A stretch of DNA of 64,000 nt from Acholeplasmatales bacterium (GCA_017449215.1 JAFSJY010000046.1:1-64000), one strand, 5' to 3'. Numbered from the stretch's first letter, positions 34,239-44,242 are shown. Program-made: numbers and translations. Notes: generated by a model from the letters alone, not told the origin.

Positions 34239-34347
34239 AAAAATCACCAAGAAAATTATAACTTATTTAATCATTATATCCAAGTAGAATAATGGATATA
34301 AATATGATAAAATAAACATAGTTTATTTAAGGTAGGTAAGCAAATAT

Positions 34348-36627
34348 ATGGATAATGAGCTTATTAAAATAAGTGGTGAAATTAAAAATTACATATATGA
34401 AACTACTGAATCAATGTATAAGGTTGTAAAAATAATTTCTGATGATGAGGAAATTACTATTACAGGAGCCTTTCCTCATTTAGATGAGGGATTAGTATAT
34501 GATTTTTTAGGATATTATAAGGAAAATCCTAAATATGGTAAGCAGTTCTTTGTACAATCATATTCTAAAAGTGAATCATATTCAATTGATGGATTAATTA
34601 GCTATTTATCAAGTGAAAGATTTTATGGAATAGGAGAAAGAATCGCTACTAATATAGTTAATACCCTAGGTACTGGATGTATTGATATTATTTTAAAGAA
34701 TCCAGAAAGATTAGAAGAAATTAAGGGTATTACTAAGGCTAAGGCTCAAATCATTTATGATTCATTATCTAGAGGACAGGCAGAGGAACAGATATTCATA
34801 AAGCTATATAGCTATGGCTTATCATCTAAGATGGTTGGAAGGCTTTATGAAAAATATGGAACTAAGACCTTAAATATAATAGAAGAGAATCCATATATTT
34901 TAATTAGAGATATTGAAGGCTTTGGATTTAAAAGATGTGATAATTTAGCTTTGAATTTAGGCTTTAAGAAAAATGATATAAGAAGATTAAAGGCTTCAGT
35001 TAATTTTACATTATCTAATATCTGCTACAATTATGGATTTACATTCCTAACATATAAGCAATTATATAATTCAACAATTAAATTATTAAATGATCCTGAC
35101 ATATTAGGTAGTGATATTGATTTGGCTATCCAAGAGCTACTCGCTGATGGTGGATTAGTTAGTGAGGATGAAAGAATATATGATTATGCCCTATATAAGG
35201 CAGAAAATATAGTTAAGGATAGATTATTAAAAATTAATAAAAATACTAATAATGTTTTAAAAAGAGATGATGTGGCTCTAGCCTTAGATTATGTAGAGGA
35301 GAATTTAAATATAATCTATACTCCGATGCAAAAGGAGGCTATTATTAGTTCATTATCTAATAAGATATCTATTATTACAGGTGGTCCAGGTACTGGTAAA
35401 TCTACTGTAATTAAGGGTATATTAAATACATATGCGAAGGCACATAAGCTAGATATTACATCTGATGAATTTAAATATAAGGTTATGATGGCAGCTCCAA
35501 CTGGAAGAGCGGCTAAAAGAATGACTGAGGCTACAGGCTTTTACGCAACTACAATTCATAAGACATTAGGCTATTCATTAGATGGAGAATTCCAGCATAA
35601 TGCCTTATCTCCATTAACTGCTAACTTATTGATCATAGATGAGGTATCTATGGTTGACATTCTTTTAGCTAAAAATTTATTTGATTCTTTATTGTCTAAC
35701 TGTCAAATAATATTAGTAGGAGATTCTAATCAGCTTCCAGCTGTGGGACCTGGTAATGTATTATTAGATTTAATTAATTCTAATATTTTTAAGACCATTA
35801 AATTAAATCAAATAATGCGTCAGGCAGAGGGCTCTGATATTATTAAGCTTTCTAATATGATTTTACAAAAGAGAATTGATTATAGAATCTTTAGCGCAAA
35901 AAAAGAAGTATTTTATTATCCATACGATTCAAAGGGAATCATTGATGGAATAATTAAAATACTTGATAATTATTTAGCTAAAGGTGGAGATTTATTTAAT
36001 GGTATTCAAATATTAGTACCTATGTATAATGGTGTTGCAGGTATTGATGAAATTAATAGAGTAGTTCAAGAAAAATATAATCCTAGTGAAAAGATGATTG
36101 TAAGAGATGATAAAATCTTTAAGGTTAATGATAAGGTCTTACAATTAAAAAATGATAGAGATTTAGATATCATGAATGGCGATATTGGTAAAATAATTGA
36201 TATTGTTAAGGATAATGAAAAGGATTATTTGTTAATTAATTTCGATGATAGAGTATTGAAATATCCTGCCTCTAATTTAGATTCCTTACAGCTTGCCTAT
36301 GCTATAAGCATTCATAAATCTCAAGGATCTGAATTTCAAAATGTAATTATGCCGATTGTTAAATCCTATAACATTATGCTTAAGCCTAAGCTTATTTATA
36401 CAGGTATAACAAGAGCTAAATCAAAGGTTATCATTTTGGGTCAGGTAGAGGCATTAGATTATGCCTTATCACAAATGGATGACACTAGACAAACAACACT
36501 TGCCGTTAGATTAAATGAGGATTCTAATAAAAAGATAGTAGAAAAGATATTAGACCCTGAAATCCCATTTGATGATTTTGGTGAATATGATATGGAGGGT
36601 ATTACTCCATATACATTTATGGATTAG
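34348..36627 (+). CDS. recD2: RecD2-type (RecD-like) ATP-dependent DNA helicase
   Basis: This 759-residue SF1B helicase has an N-terminal OB-like and helix-hairpin-helix region (FYGIGERIATNI; ITKAKAQIIYD). The Walker A GGPGTGKST is at 345-353 with Lys351. LIIDEVSMVD is Walker B, GDSNQLPAVG motif III, and the end YAISIHKSQGSEFQNV with TGITRAKSKV completes the helicase. RecD2 unwinds 5'-3' and acts in repair and fork protection without RecBC. It precedes alaS, as yrrC does in Bacillus. Confidence 0.93.
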   Translation: MDNELIKISGEIKNYIYETTESMYKVVKIISDDEEITITGAFPHLDEGLVYDFLGYYKENPKYGKQFFVQSYSKSESYSIDGLISYLSSERFYGIGERIATNIVNTLGTGCIDIILKNPERLEEIKGITKAKAQIIYDSLSRGQAEEQIFIKLYSYGLSSKMVGRLYEKYGTKTLNIIEENPYILIRDIEGFGFKRCDNLALNLGFKKNDIRRLKASVNFTLSNICYNYGFTFLTYKQLYNSTIKLLNDPDILGSDIDLAIQELLADGGLVSEDERIYDYALYKAENIVKDRLLKINKNTNNVLKRDDVALALDYVEENLNIIYTPMQKEAIISSLSNKISIITGGPGTGKSTVIKGILNTYAKAHKLDITSDEFKYKVMMAAPTGRAAKRMTEATGFYATTIHKTLGYSLDGEFQHNALSPLTANLLIIDEVSMVDILLAKNLFDSLLSNCQIILVGDSNQLPAVGPGNVLLDLINSNIFKTIKLNQIMRQAEGSDIIKLSNMILQKRIDYRIFSAKKEVFYYPYDSKGIIDGIIKILDNYLAKGGDLFNGIQILVPMYNGVAGIDEINRVVQEKYNPSEKMIVRDDKIFKVNDKVLQLKNDRDLDIMNGDIGKIIDIVKDNEKDYLLINFDDRVLKYPASNLDSLQLAYAISIHKSQGSEFQNVIMPIVKSYNIMLKPKLIYTGITRAKSKVIILGQVEALDYALSQMDDTRQTTLAVRLNEDSNKKIVEKILDPEIPFDDFGEYDMEGITPYTFMD

Positions 36628-36857
36628 TCAAAGTACTTACAAGTCTTTGGCTTTTCTTTTTTCATCTCATCATCTAGGCTTATATTAAGCTGCTTTAATA
36701 TTCTTTGTAATAATTCAAAATCTGGCTCTCTTAAGCCATTTTCTATCTTGTTGTATTTGGTTTGAGAAATGTATAAAAGCTCTGCCATTTTCTTTTGAGT
36801 TACATTTAATCTCATTCTTTTTTCTTTAATTATTTTTGAAAATTCTTTAAAAGTCAT
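36624..36857 (-). CDS. Xre-family HTH regulator
   Basis: This 77-residue protein is one helix-turn-helix domain (MRLNVTQKKMAELLYISQTK, 16-35, and IENGLREPDFELLQRILKQL) with a short Cys-containing tail. It is convergent with recD2 (4-base overlap of the ends) and divergent from alaS, so it may regulate from the region 36858-37054. Confidence 0.85.
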   Translation of the reverse strand: MTFKEFSKIIKEKRMRLNVTQKKMAELLYISQTKYNKIENGLREPDFELLQRILKQLNISLDDEMKKEKPKTCKYFD

Positions 36858-36932
36858 AATGAATCACCAATTGATTATACTATTAATTTTTTTGAGAAAA
36901 TAGAGTTTCCGTTTTGATAAAAAAATTTAACA

Positions 36933-36950
36933 CATAATGTTTACATTATG
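36933..36950. promoter_or_regulatory. Inverted repeat between xre and alaS
   Basis: CATAATG-TTTA-CATTATG is a perfect 7-4-7 inverted repeat, 28 bases upstream of the alaS -35. It is a candidate site for the adjacent Xre protein. Confidence 0.45.
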
Positions 36951-36977
36951 GGTAGATATGCAAAATCGTTAATGTTG

Positions 36978-37006
36978 TTGATATTGACACTCATTTTTGA
37001 TACAAT
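36978..37006 (+). promoter_or_regulatory. Promoter of the alaS operon
   Basis: TTGATA (36978-36983) and TACAAT (37001-37006) are 17 bases apart with TGA before the -10. The leader then has an AAAGTC/GACTTT hairpin ending directly at GGAGGT; no T-box motif is present. Confidence 0.6.
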
Positions 37007-37054
37007 ATATAAGGTTAAAAGTCTTTATATTAGGACTTTGGAGGTATAAAGATT

Positions 37055-39670
37055 ATGAAAAATATGAAATCTTTTGAAATTAGACAAATGTGGTTAGACT
37101 TCTTCAAGTCTAAGGGTCACAATGTTGAGCCTAGTGCTTCACTAGTACCAGTAGATGATCCAACATTACTTTGGACTAATGCGGGTGTTACACCATTAAA
37201 GAAGTATTTTGATGGTTCAATGAGACCTGAAAATCCAAGAATCACTAATGCTCAAAAGTGTATTAGAACTAATGATATTGAAAATGTAGGTAAGACTGCA
37301 CGTCACCATACATTCTTTGAAATGCTTGGTAATTTCTCTATTGGAGATTACTTTAAGAATGAAGCTATTGAATTCGCAGTAGAATTATTATTCTCACCTG
37401 AATGGTTTGGATTTGATAAGGATAAAATTTATATTACACATTATACAAATGATGTTGATGCTAGAAATACTTGGATTAAGAATGGTATTTCTCCAGATCA
37501 TTTAATTCCACTTGAGGGAAATTTCTGGGAGATTGGTGAGGGTCCATGTGGTCCTGATACAGAAATGTTCTATGACCGTGGTCCTAAGTATGATAAGAGA
37601 GGTCCTGAATTAATTAGAGATGATATTGAAAATGATAGATTCATTGAAATTTGGAATATCGTATTCTCTCAATTCAATTCAAAGGCTGGTGTTGATAGAA
37701 AGGATTATAAGGAATTACCTTCTAAGAATATCGATACTGGTTGTGGTCTTGAAAGATTATGCTGCGTTATGCAGGGTGTAGATACAAACTATGACACTGA
37801 TTTATTCATGCCTATCATTAAGAAGACAGAGGAAATTTCAGGTGTTAAATATACTGGCCAAATGGCATTTAAGGTTATTGCTGACCATGTAAGAACTTGT
37901 ACATTTGCAGTAGCTGATGGTGCTATTATGTCAAATGAGGGTAGAGGCTACGTTTTAAGAAGAGTATTAAGACGTGCTTCTAAATATGCTAAGGCATTAG
38001 GTATTAATAAGCCATTTATGTCTGAGCTTGTTGATGTTGTAATTTCTATTATGGATCCATTCTATCCATATTTACATGAAAAGAAGGATATCGTTAAGCA
38101 GGTTATTTCATCTGAGGAGGAGAAATTCCTATCTACTTTAGCATCAGGTGAAAAGAGATTACAGGATATTGTTGCTCAAACTAAGGGCAATACTATTTCT
38201 GGTGCTGACGCATTCGTATTATATGATACATATGGCTTCCCAATTGAATTAACATTAGAATATGCTGAGGAAAATGGAAAGACTGTAGATGTTGAAGGCT
38301 TCAAGAAGTATTTACTTGAGCAAAAGGAACGTGCAAGAAATGCACGTAAGGATGAAGGCTCAATGAAGGGTCAAAATGAGGAATTCTTAAGCTTTAAGGA
38401 TGAATCAAGATTCTCTGGATATAATTGTACTAACCAAAAGAGTAGAGTAATTGGTGTATTTGGTAATGCTGTTGTATTAGATGAAACACCATTCTATGCA
38501 TTCTCTGGTGGTCAGCTATGCGATAAGGGTAAATTAGATGACATTAATGTAATTGATGTTATTAAGATGCCTAATGGTCAGCATTTACATGTATTAGAGA
38601 AGAATCCATTTAAGATTGGTGATTTAGTATTCGCAGTTGTTGATAAGGAAAATAGAGATTTAACTCGTAAGAATCACTCAAGTGCTCACTTATTACAAGC
38701 ATCATTACAGGCTAATTTAGGTTCTCATGTTCATCAGCAGGGTTCTCAGGTTTGTGCTGATTATTGTCGTTTCGACTTCAATAATTATTCAAATCCAACT
38801 GATGATGAAATTATTAAGATTGAGGATTTAGTAAATAAATATATCGAAGAGGCTCATACTGTAAATACATTAGTATTACCTATTGAGGAAGCAAAGAAGC
38901 TTGGTGCTATGATGCTATTCTCTGAAAAGTATGGCGATAAGGTTAGAGTAGTAGATATGGGTGTATCAAAGGAATTCTGTGCTGGTACACACGTAGCTAA
39001 TACAGCTGAAATTGAAAAGTTTGCAATCGCATCAATTGAATCAATTGGTTCTGGTACATTCAGATGTACTGCATATACTTCAAATGACGCAATGAAGCAT
39101 ATCGCTCTAAGCCAAGCAAATGTTATGGAAACATTAAAGGCTGTTGTTGCTAAGGGTAATGAATTAGTAAAGACTGCTTACCAAGAAGGTATCGAGGTTG
39201 AATTCCATTTTGTTGAAAGACAAATTGATGTATTTGGCTATAGATATGTTTTAGCATTACGTAAGGAATTAGCTAAGGCTCAAGAGGCTTATAAGGAATT
39301 AGAAAAGGATTATAATGCTAAGAAGAGTCAAAATGCTTTAAAACAATTAGATCAATATAATTCTCGTATCAGCAATAATAAGCTAATTACTAGAGTAGAT
39401 GTTACTGATACTAACCTAATGAAGGATATGGCAACTGCTTTAAGAAATAATAAGAACCTTGATGTTGTATTATTAGCTTCAACAGATGGTGTAAAGGTTA
39501 CATTCGTTTGTGCTGCACAAGGTAGCTTTGATGCTTGTCAAATCGTAAGAGAGGCTACTAAGATCACTGGAGGCGGCGGTGGAGGAAAGAAGGACATCGC
39601 TCAAGCTGGTGGTAAGGATTCATCTAAGATTGATCTTGCATTAATTCGTGTTGCGGAGATTTTAAAGTAA
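37055..39670 (+). CDS. alaS: Alanyl-tRNA synthetase
   Basis: This 871-residue class II synthetase begins with MWLDFFKSKGH and contains motif 2 ARHHTFFEMLGNFSIGDYFK. The editing domain has HSSAHLL (zinc-binding HxxxH) and FCAGTHVANT. GGGGGGKKDIAQAGG marks the C-terminal C-Ala DHHA1 domain. Full length for the family. Its TAA overlaps the ruvX ATG by one base. Confidence 0.96.
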   Translation: MKNMKSFEIRQMWLDFFKSKGHNVEPSASLVPVDDPTLLWTNAGVTPLKKYFDGSMRPENPRITNAQKCIRTNDIENVGKTARHHTFFEMLGNFSIGDYFKNEAIEFAVELLFSPEWFGFDKDKIYITHYTNDVDARNTWIKNGISPDHLIPLEGNFWEIGEGPCGPDTEMFYDRGPKYDKRGPELIRDDIENDRFIEIWNIVFSQFNSKAGVDRKDYKELPSKNIDTGCGLERLCCVMQGVDTNYDTDLFMPIIKKTEEISGVKYTGQMAFKVIADHVRTCTFAVADGAIMSNEGRGYVLRRVLRRASKYAKALGINKPFMSELVDVVISIMDPFYPYLHEKKDIVKQVISSEEEKFLSTLASGEKRLQDIVAQTKGNTISGADAFVLYDTYGFPIELTLEYAEENGKTVDVEGFKKYLLEQKERARNARKDEGSMKGQNEEFLSFKDESRFSGYNCTNQKSRVIGVFGNAVVLDETPFYAFSGGQLCDKGKLDDINVIDVIKMPNGQHLHVLEKNPFKIGDLVFAVVDKENRDLTRKNHSSAHLLQASLQANLGSHVHQQGSQVCADYCRFDFNNYSNPTDDEIIKIEDLVNKYIEEAHTVNTLVLPIEEAKKLGAMMLFSEKYGDKVRVVDMGVSKEFCAGTHVANTAEIEKFAIASIESIGSGTFRCTAYTSNDAMKHIALSQANVMETLKAVVAKGNELVKTAYQEGIEVEFHFVERQIDVFGYRYVLALRKELAKAQEAYKELEKDYNAKKSQNALKQLDQYNSRISNNKLITRVDVTDTNLMKDMATALRNNKNLDVVLLASTDGVKVTFVCAAQGSFDACQIVREATKITGGGGGGKKDIAQAGGKDSSKIDLALIRVAEILK

Positions 39671-40086
39671 TGAAATACATAGGGCTAGATTTAGGAAGTC
39701 GTACCTTAGGTGTTGCAATATCAGATGAAACAGGATTTTTAGCTCGTGCCTATGATACATTTAGATTTAAGGATGACAATTACGAGGCTGCAATTAATTA
39801 CACAATTGATGTTTGTCAAAAGGAAAATGTGTCTGAGGTAGTGCTTGGTCTTCCTAAGCATATGAATGGTGATGCTGGCATTCGTGCCGACATTTCCATT
39901 TCATTTAAGGAAGAAATAGAAAAAAGAAGTAATATTAAGGTCCATTTAGAGGACGAAAGATTAACAACAATTATTGTTGATAAGGCAATGATTGAAGGAA
40001 ATATTAGAAGAGATAAAAGAAGACAAAAGAAGGATGAATTAGCAGCGGTAGTTATTCTTCAAGGATTCTTAGATAGAAAAAGATAA
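39670..40086 (+). CDS. ruvX: RuvX/YqgF Holliday-junction resolvase-like protein
   Basis: This 138-residue RNase H-fold protein shows IGLDLGSRTLGVAISD at the N terminus, VVLGLPKHMNGD, and EDERLTT. These hold the acidic residues of the active site. YqgF has been linked to Holliday-junction resolution and to pre-16S rRNA processing. It shares one base with the end of alaS. Confidence 0.93.
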   Translation: MKYIGLDLGSRTLGVAISDETGFLARAYDTFRFKDDNYEAAINYTIDVCQKENVSEVVLGLPKHMNGDAGIRADISISFKEEIEKRSNIKVHLEDERLTTIIVDKAMIEGNIRRDKRRQKKDELAAVVILQGFLDRKR

Positions 40087-40098
40087 AGGAGAATAGCT

Positions 40099-40434
40099 AT
40101 GGATGATCGTACTATTACATTAATTGGCGATGACGGTAAGGAAGTTAAAGCCCAAATTTTATTTACATATCATTCTGATGATTTTGATAAGAATTATGTA
40201 GTATTTATGGTAAATGGTCAAGCTTCAGCTGCGACATATTTCGATGATGGCACTGGCTCAGGCAGACTAGGTGATATCGAAACTGACGAAGAGTGGGAAA
40301 TGCTAAACGACCTATTACAGGAATTTGTTGAAAATCAAAAAGAAGGTGCTTGCGGTGGATGTTGTGGATGCCAAGGAGATTGTGGACAAGAGGGATCTGG
40401 ATCCGACTGCTCTTGTGATTGTAAAGGAAACTAA
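40099..40434 (+). CDS. DUF1292 (YrzB) protein with cysteine-rich tail
   Basis: The first 85 residues match DUF1292: TITLIGDDGKE, VVFMVN and a C-terminal DEEWEMLNDLLQEF. The last 27 residues are unusual: eight cysteines in CGGCCGCQGDC and CSCDC, rich in Gly and Ser. Such a tail could bind metal. It also overlaps the start region of the next gene by about 20 bases. The family is always found in the ruvX neighbourhood but has no settled function. Confidence 0.88.
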   Translation: MDDRTITLIGDDGKEVKAQILFTYHSDDFDKNYVVFMVNGQASAATYFDDGTGSGRLGDIETDEEWEMLNDLLQEFVENQKEGACGGCCGCQGDCGQEGSGSDCSCDCKGN

Positions 40435-41035
40435 CACAATCAACTTTAATGAAAAAATTGAATCAATGCGTTCATTCGCTAGAGAAAATGGAGTCCCTAT
40501 TATTAAAGACGAGGGACTAGTTTTCTTAAAGAATATCATTGGTCTTAAAAGACCTATGAATATATTAGAAATAGGTACAGCTATAGGCTATTCAGCTTTA
40601 ATGATGAATTCTGTATGCAATTCTAATATTTATACAATTGAACGTGATGAAAAAATGTATAATGAGGCAACTAAGAATATAAATGAATTAGGTGTTAAAA
40701 ATATCAATATCATTTATAAGGATGCCTTAGAAGCATTTGATTTAATAAAGGATATCAAATTTGATTTAATATTCATTGACGCCGCAAAGGCTCAATATAA
40801 AAAATTCTTTGATATCTATACACCACTTTTAAATGAAAATGGCGTAGTTGTATGTGACAATATGCTTTTCCATGGAGTTGTAGTCCATGAGGAGAATTAT
40901 GATAATTTGACTAAGGGCCTAAGAGGCTTAGTTAGAAAGCTACATGCTTTTACAAAGGAATTAATGGAAAATGATAAATACGATACCACACTATATGATA
41001 TTGGTGATGGTATTAGTGTATCAATATTAAAATAG
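40415..41035 (+). CDS. SAM-dependent O-methyltransferase (YrrM-like)
   Basis: This class I methyltransferase has ILEIGTAIGYSALMM (SAM-binding motif I), YTIERDEKMY, DLIFIDAAKAQYKKFF and VVCDNMLFHG. In Bacillus, YrrM has been tied to tRNA wobble-uridine modification as TrmR; the same may hold here. The start is uncertain: I choose GTG 40415, which gives about 206 residues and aligns with the usual N terminus, though no strong ribosome-binding site precedes it. Confidence 0.87.
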   Translation: MIVKETNTINFNEKIESMRSFARENGVPIIKDEGLVFLKNIIGLKRPMNILEIGTAIGYSALMMNSVCNSNIYTIERDEKMYNEATKNINELGVKNINIIYKDALEAFDLIKDIKFDLIFIDAAKAQYKKFFDIYTPLLNENGVVVCDNMLFHGVVVHEENYDNLTKGLRGLVRKLHAFTKELMENDKYDTTLYDIGDGISVSILK

Positions 41036-41046
41036 GAGAGAGCTAT

Positions 41047-41934
41047 ATGAGAATTAGAGGTTCAATTCATATGATTGAGCTTGATGCCAAGGTAATTGGA
41101 ATAAAAGTTAATAGACGAATTGAATTTTTCTATTTTCAAAATAGTCAAATGAATTTATTCAAAAGATATCTATATATTGGAAATTGGATAGATTTTGAAT
41201 ATAAGGAAAATAGAGTAAAAAAGGGTGATTATTTAGCTCACCCAGTTTCATTTGTATATAGAATAGAGGCATTAGGTAAATTAGATCATATTATATATTA
41301 TGATAAGATTAATATTAATGGCTCCTTAAGTACATTTATTGATTCTTTAAATAATACAATGTTCTTGGATTTAGAGATGACAATGCCAAGCTATAATTTT
41401 AAGGGCAAGGGCTTTAGAGCTGAGGTTATTCAGGCAGGCTTAGTTATCTTTGATAAGGATGGTAAGGAATTATATAGATATTCTAAATATATAAAGCCTA
41501 AATTAACTAATAAGCTTTCAAAAAGAGTGTGTGATTTCTTATCAATAGATGAAGAAGAATTTGAAACTACAGCTATAACATATGATACATTCTATAATGA
41601 TTTTAATAATATGATTACTAAATATAATCCAGCTATTATTGTATATGGTAAGAATGATAGCATTGTATTAAATGATTCATATGAAATTAATTCATTACCT
41701 TCATTAAAGAATAAGACTAGATTTGTTAATTTATTACAGTTAATTAAAACATATTATGAATTAAGAAATGATCCAGGCTTATTTAAGCTATATGGTGTAT
41801 ATTCTGGAAATGAAGATAATCAGGTTCATGATGCCTTTGATGATTGTGTTGTTACATATAAGGTATTTGAAGCATTTAAAAATGATTTAAGAAATAATAT
41901 TAAGACAAAGGAAATTAGAGAAAACTTTGATTAA
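41047..41934 (+). CDS. DEDDh exonuclease-like protein
   Basis: This 295-residue protein has about 95 N-terminal residues resembling a small beta-barrel. A 3'-5' exonuclease-type domain follows: MFLDLEMTMP gives the DxE motif, VYGKNDSIVL the middle Asp, and HDAFDDCVVTYKVF the His...Asp motif. The pattern is like KapD/ERI-1-type enzymes. AGGAGAG precedes ATG 41047. Substrate, DNA or RNA, cannot be told from the sequence. Confidence 0.75.
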   Translation: MRIRGSIHMIELDAKVIGIKVNRRIEFFYFQNSQMNLFKRYLYIGNWIDFEYKENRVKKGDYLAHPVSFVYRIEALGKLDHIIYYDKININGSLSTFIDSLNNTMFLDLEMTMPSYNFKGKGFRAEVIQAGLVIFDKDGKELYRYSKYIKPKLTNKLSKRVCDFLSIDEEEFETTAITYDTFYNDFNNMITKYNPAIIVYGKNDSIVLNDSYEINSLPSLKNKTRFVNLLQLIKTYYELRNDPGLFKLYGVYSGNEDNQVHDAFDDCVVTYKVFEAFKNDLRNNIKTKEIRENFD

Positions 41935-41941
41935 GAAAAAT

Positions 41942-41966
41942 GGGTAAGCATTGTGCTTACCCTTTT
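41942..41966 (+). terminator. Terminator of the alaS operon
   Basis: GGGTAAGC (41942-41949) pairs with GCTTACCC (41955-41962), followed by TTTTC. Confidence 0.8.
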
Positions 41967-41973
41967 CAAATCG

Positions 41974-42003
41974 TTGACAAATATCCTTTTTGGCTGTTAA
42001 AAT
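41974..42003 (+). promoter_or_regulatory. Promoter of the GH95 gene
   Basis: TTGACA (41974-41979) and TAAAAT (41998-42003) are 18 bases apart with TGT before the -10. GGTGA precedes ATG 42033. Confidence 0.6.
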
Positions 42004-42032
42004 CCAAATAAGGATTATAATTTGGTGATTTT

Positions 42033-44165
42033 ATGAAAAAAGTATTTGATTTTTATGCTAAAACTGGCAAAAAGGATAAGGAAGGCTTTAATGATGCTTT
42101 ACCAATTGGTAATGGTAGAATGGGCGGGATGATCTATGGCCATCCTATTAATGAAAAGATTGTATTAAATGCGGATTCTTTATGGTTAGGTAAGCCAGGT
42201 AGAAAAAGATATAATAAGGATTTTAATAAATATTATAAGGAAATACAAAAATTAGTAGATGAAAATAAAATTCTTGAGGCTGAAGAACTTATTAAACTGG
42301 CATGCTTTTCATCACCTAAGGGTGAATGTATTTATTCAACTGCTGGTGAATTAAGAATTAATTTTTCATTTAATGGAAATGATGTTACTAATTATAAGCG
42401 TATATTAGATTTAGATGACGGCTTAGTAAATGTTCAATTTAATGTATTAAATAATAATATTAGAAGAACTCATTTTGCATCATATAAGGATCAAGTAATT
42501 ATTAGTAATATTAAATCAGATGATAAGATTAACTTTAATTTATCATTAGATAGAGAAAAGATATTTGATGAAATTGAAATCGCTAATGATATGTTAACAC
42601 TTATTTATAAGTACAATAATAAGGATACCCTATATATAGTACTTAAGGTAGTTTCTAATGGAAATGTAAAAAATATTGGAGATAATATTATTATTAATAA
42701 TTCAACTGATACAACTATTTATGTATCTTTAGATACTACTTATAATTCAAAGAATATTAAGAAAGAAATGATTGATAATATTAATAATTTAGAATATTCA
42801 AGTGCTTTATATAGGCATTTAGATGATTATCATTCATTAATCTTAAGGCAAGAACTTAAAACAAATGATAATGACATCAATTATTTTTATGAATTATCTA
42901 GATATTTAATGATATCATCTTCAAGAATTAATTCATTACCTGCTAATTTACAAGGTATTTGGAATCAGGATATATTCCCATCTTGGGATAGTAAATATAC
43001 AATTAATATCAATTTAGAAATGAATTATTGGAATGTATATAGATCTAATTTAATTGAATGCTCATTACCCTATTTTGAATTATTAAAGAAAATTCATAAA
43101 AATGGTAAGCTTTTAGCTAAGAATATGTATAATGCAAGAGGCTTTGTTGCGTTCCATAATTCTGATATGTATGGGGATTGTGCACCACAGGATAAATATT
43201 TACCTGCAACATCATGGCCACTTGGTGGCGCATGGATGGCAATAAAGATTTATGAGCATTATTTATATACTAATAATTTAGATTTTTTAAATGAATATTA
43301 TTATATCTTAAAAGATAGTGCTATATTTTTTGAGGAGATATTAATAAAAGATAGTGATGGTTATTTTATATTAAGTCCATCTTTATCACCAGAAAACAGC
43401 TATTATTTAGATGATAAGATATGTCATATATCTAAGGGCTGTGCAATGGATACAGAAATATTAACTGATTTATTTAATGCTTATATAGAAGCGTCTAAGC
43501 TTTTAAATAAAAAGAAGGATAAAAAGGCAATAGAAATTATTAATAATTTATTGCCATTAAAGGTCGGTTCAAATGGTCAAATCGTTGAATGGAATAAGGA
43601 TTATTTAGAGGCTGAAAAAGGGCATAGACATATTTCTCAGCTATATGGCTTATATCCATCTGATCAAATTACAGAAATGAAGCCTGAACTATTTAAGGCA
43701 GCTAGAAGAACTATTGAGCTTAGATTATTAAATGGTGGGGGACATACAGGTTGGTCGAAGGCTTGGATATTATGTATGTATGCAAGACTTAATGATGGTA
43801 AGGCATTTGCCAAAAATTTTAAAGAATTTATATCTAATTCAACATCAAGTATTGGTTTAGATTTACATCCGCCATTCCAAATTGACGGTAATTTTGGAGT
43901 GGGAAGTGCTATATCAGAGCTTTTAGTAAGAGAGGTAAATGGTTATGTTGAATTATTACCTTCCATTAATAATACTACCTTAAAGGATGGATATTATAAT
44001 GGTATTAAGCTTAAGGGTGGATTTGAATTATCTATTAAATGGAATAATTATAAGCTAAAAAAATTAGAAATAATTGGAAATGGTAATATTAAGATTATTT
44101 CTAAGAATAGTAGCTTTAATATTCCAGATATAATTTATGTTAATGGTAAATATATTTTAAATTAA
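42033..44165 (+). CDS. Glycoside hydrolase family 95 (alpha-L-fucosidase type)
   Basis: This 710-residue enzyme opens with DALPIGNGRMGGMIYG and LNADSLWLG, the N-terminal hallmark of GH95. In the (alpha/alpha)6 barrel NINLEMNYWNVY holds the Asn pair that activates water, GGGHTGWSKAW lies around the catalytic region, and QIDGNFGVGSA provides the late Asp/Asn block. GH95 enzymes invert alpha-1,2-fucose or alpha-L-galactose linkages. No signal peptide is present, so it probably works on imported oligosaccharides such as mucin, milk or xyloglucan fragments. Confidence 0.9.
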   Translation: MKKVFDFYAKTGKKDKEGFNDALPIGNGRMGGMIYGHPINEKIVLNADSLWLGKPGRKRYNKDFNKYYKEIQKLVDENKILEAEELIKLACFSSPKGECIYSTAGELRINFSFNGNDVTNYKRILDLDDGLVNVQFNVLNNNIRRTHFASYKDQVIISNIKSDDKINFNLSLDREKIFDEIEIANDMLTLIYKYNNKDTLYIVLKVVSNGNVKNIGDNIIINNSTDTTIYVSLDTTYNSKNIKKEMIDNINNLEYSSALYRHLDDYHSLILRQELKTNDNDINYFYELSRYLMISSSRINSLPANLQGIWNQDIFPSWDSKYTININLEMNYWNVYRSNLIECSLPYFELLKKIHKNGKLLAKNMYNARGFVAFHNSDMYGDCAPQDKYLPATSWPLGGAWMAIKIYEHYLYTNNLDFLNEYYYILKDSAIFFEEILIKDSDGYFILSPSLSPENSYYLDDKICHISKGCAMDTEILTDLFNAYIEASKLLNKKKDKKAIEIINNLLPLKVGSNGQIVEWNKDYLEAEKGHRHISQLYGLYPSDQITEMKPELFKAARRTIELRLLNGGGHTGWSKAWILCMYARLNDGKAFAKNFKEFISNSTSSIGLDLHPPFQIDGNFGVGSAISELLVREVNGYVELLPSINNTTLKDGYYNGIKLKGGFELSIKWNNYKLKKLEIIGNGNIKIISKNSSFNIPDIIYVNGKYILN

Positions 44166-44176
44166 AGCTAATAAAA

Positions 44177-44239
44177 AAATGGAGAAATTCTCCATTTCAG
44201 ACTGTTGACAAACTCGATTGAGTAATCAACAGTCTTTTT
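44177..44239. terminator. Double-hairpin terminator between convergent genes
   Basis: AAATGGAGAA/TTCTCCATTT (44177-44197) is followed by a long hairpin, GACTGTTGA (44200-44208) with TCAACAGTC (44226-44234), then TTTTTATTTT. They separate the GH95 gene from hslO. Confidence 0.75.
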
Positions 44240-44242
44240 ATT

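Noticed and set aside
37007-37054. T-box or other leader before alaS
   Set aside because: Only a short hairpin next to the ribosome-binding site; no T-box sequence or specifier stem.
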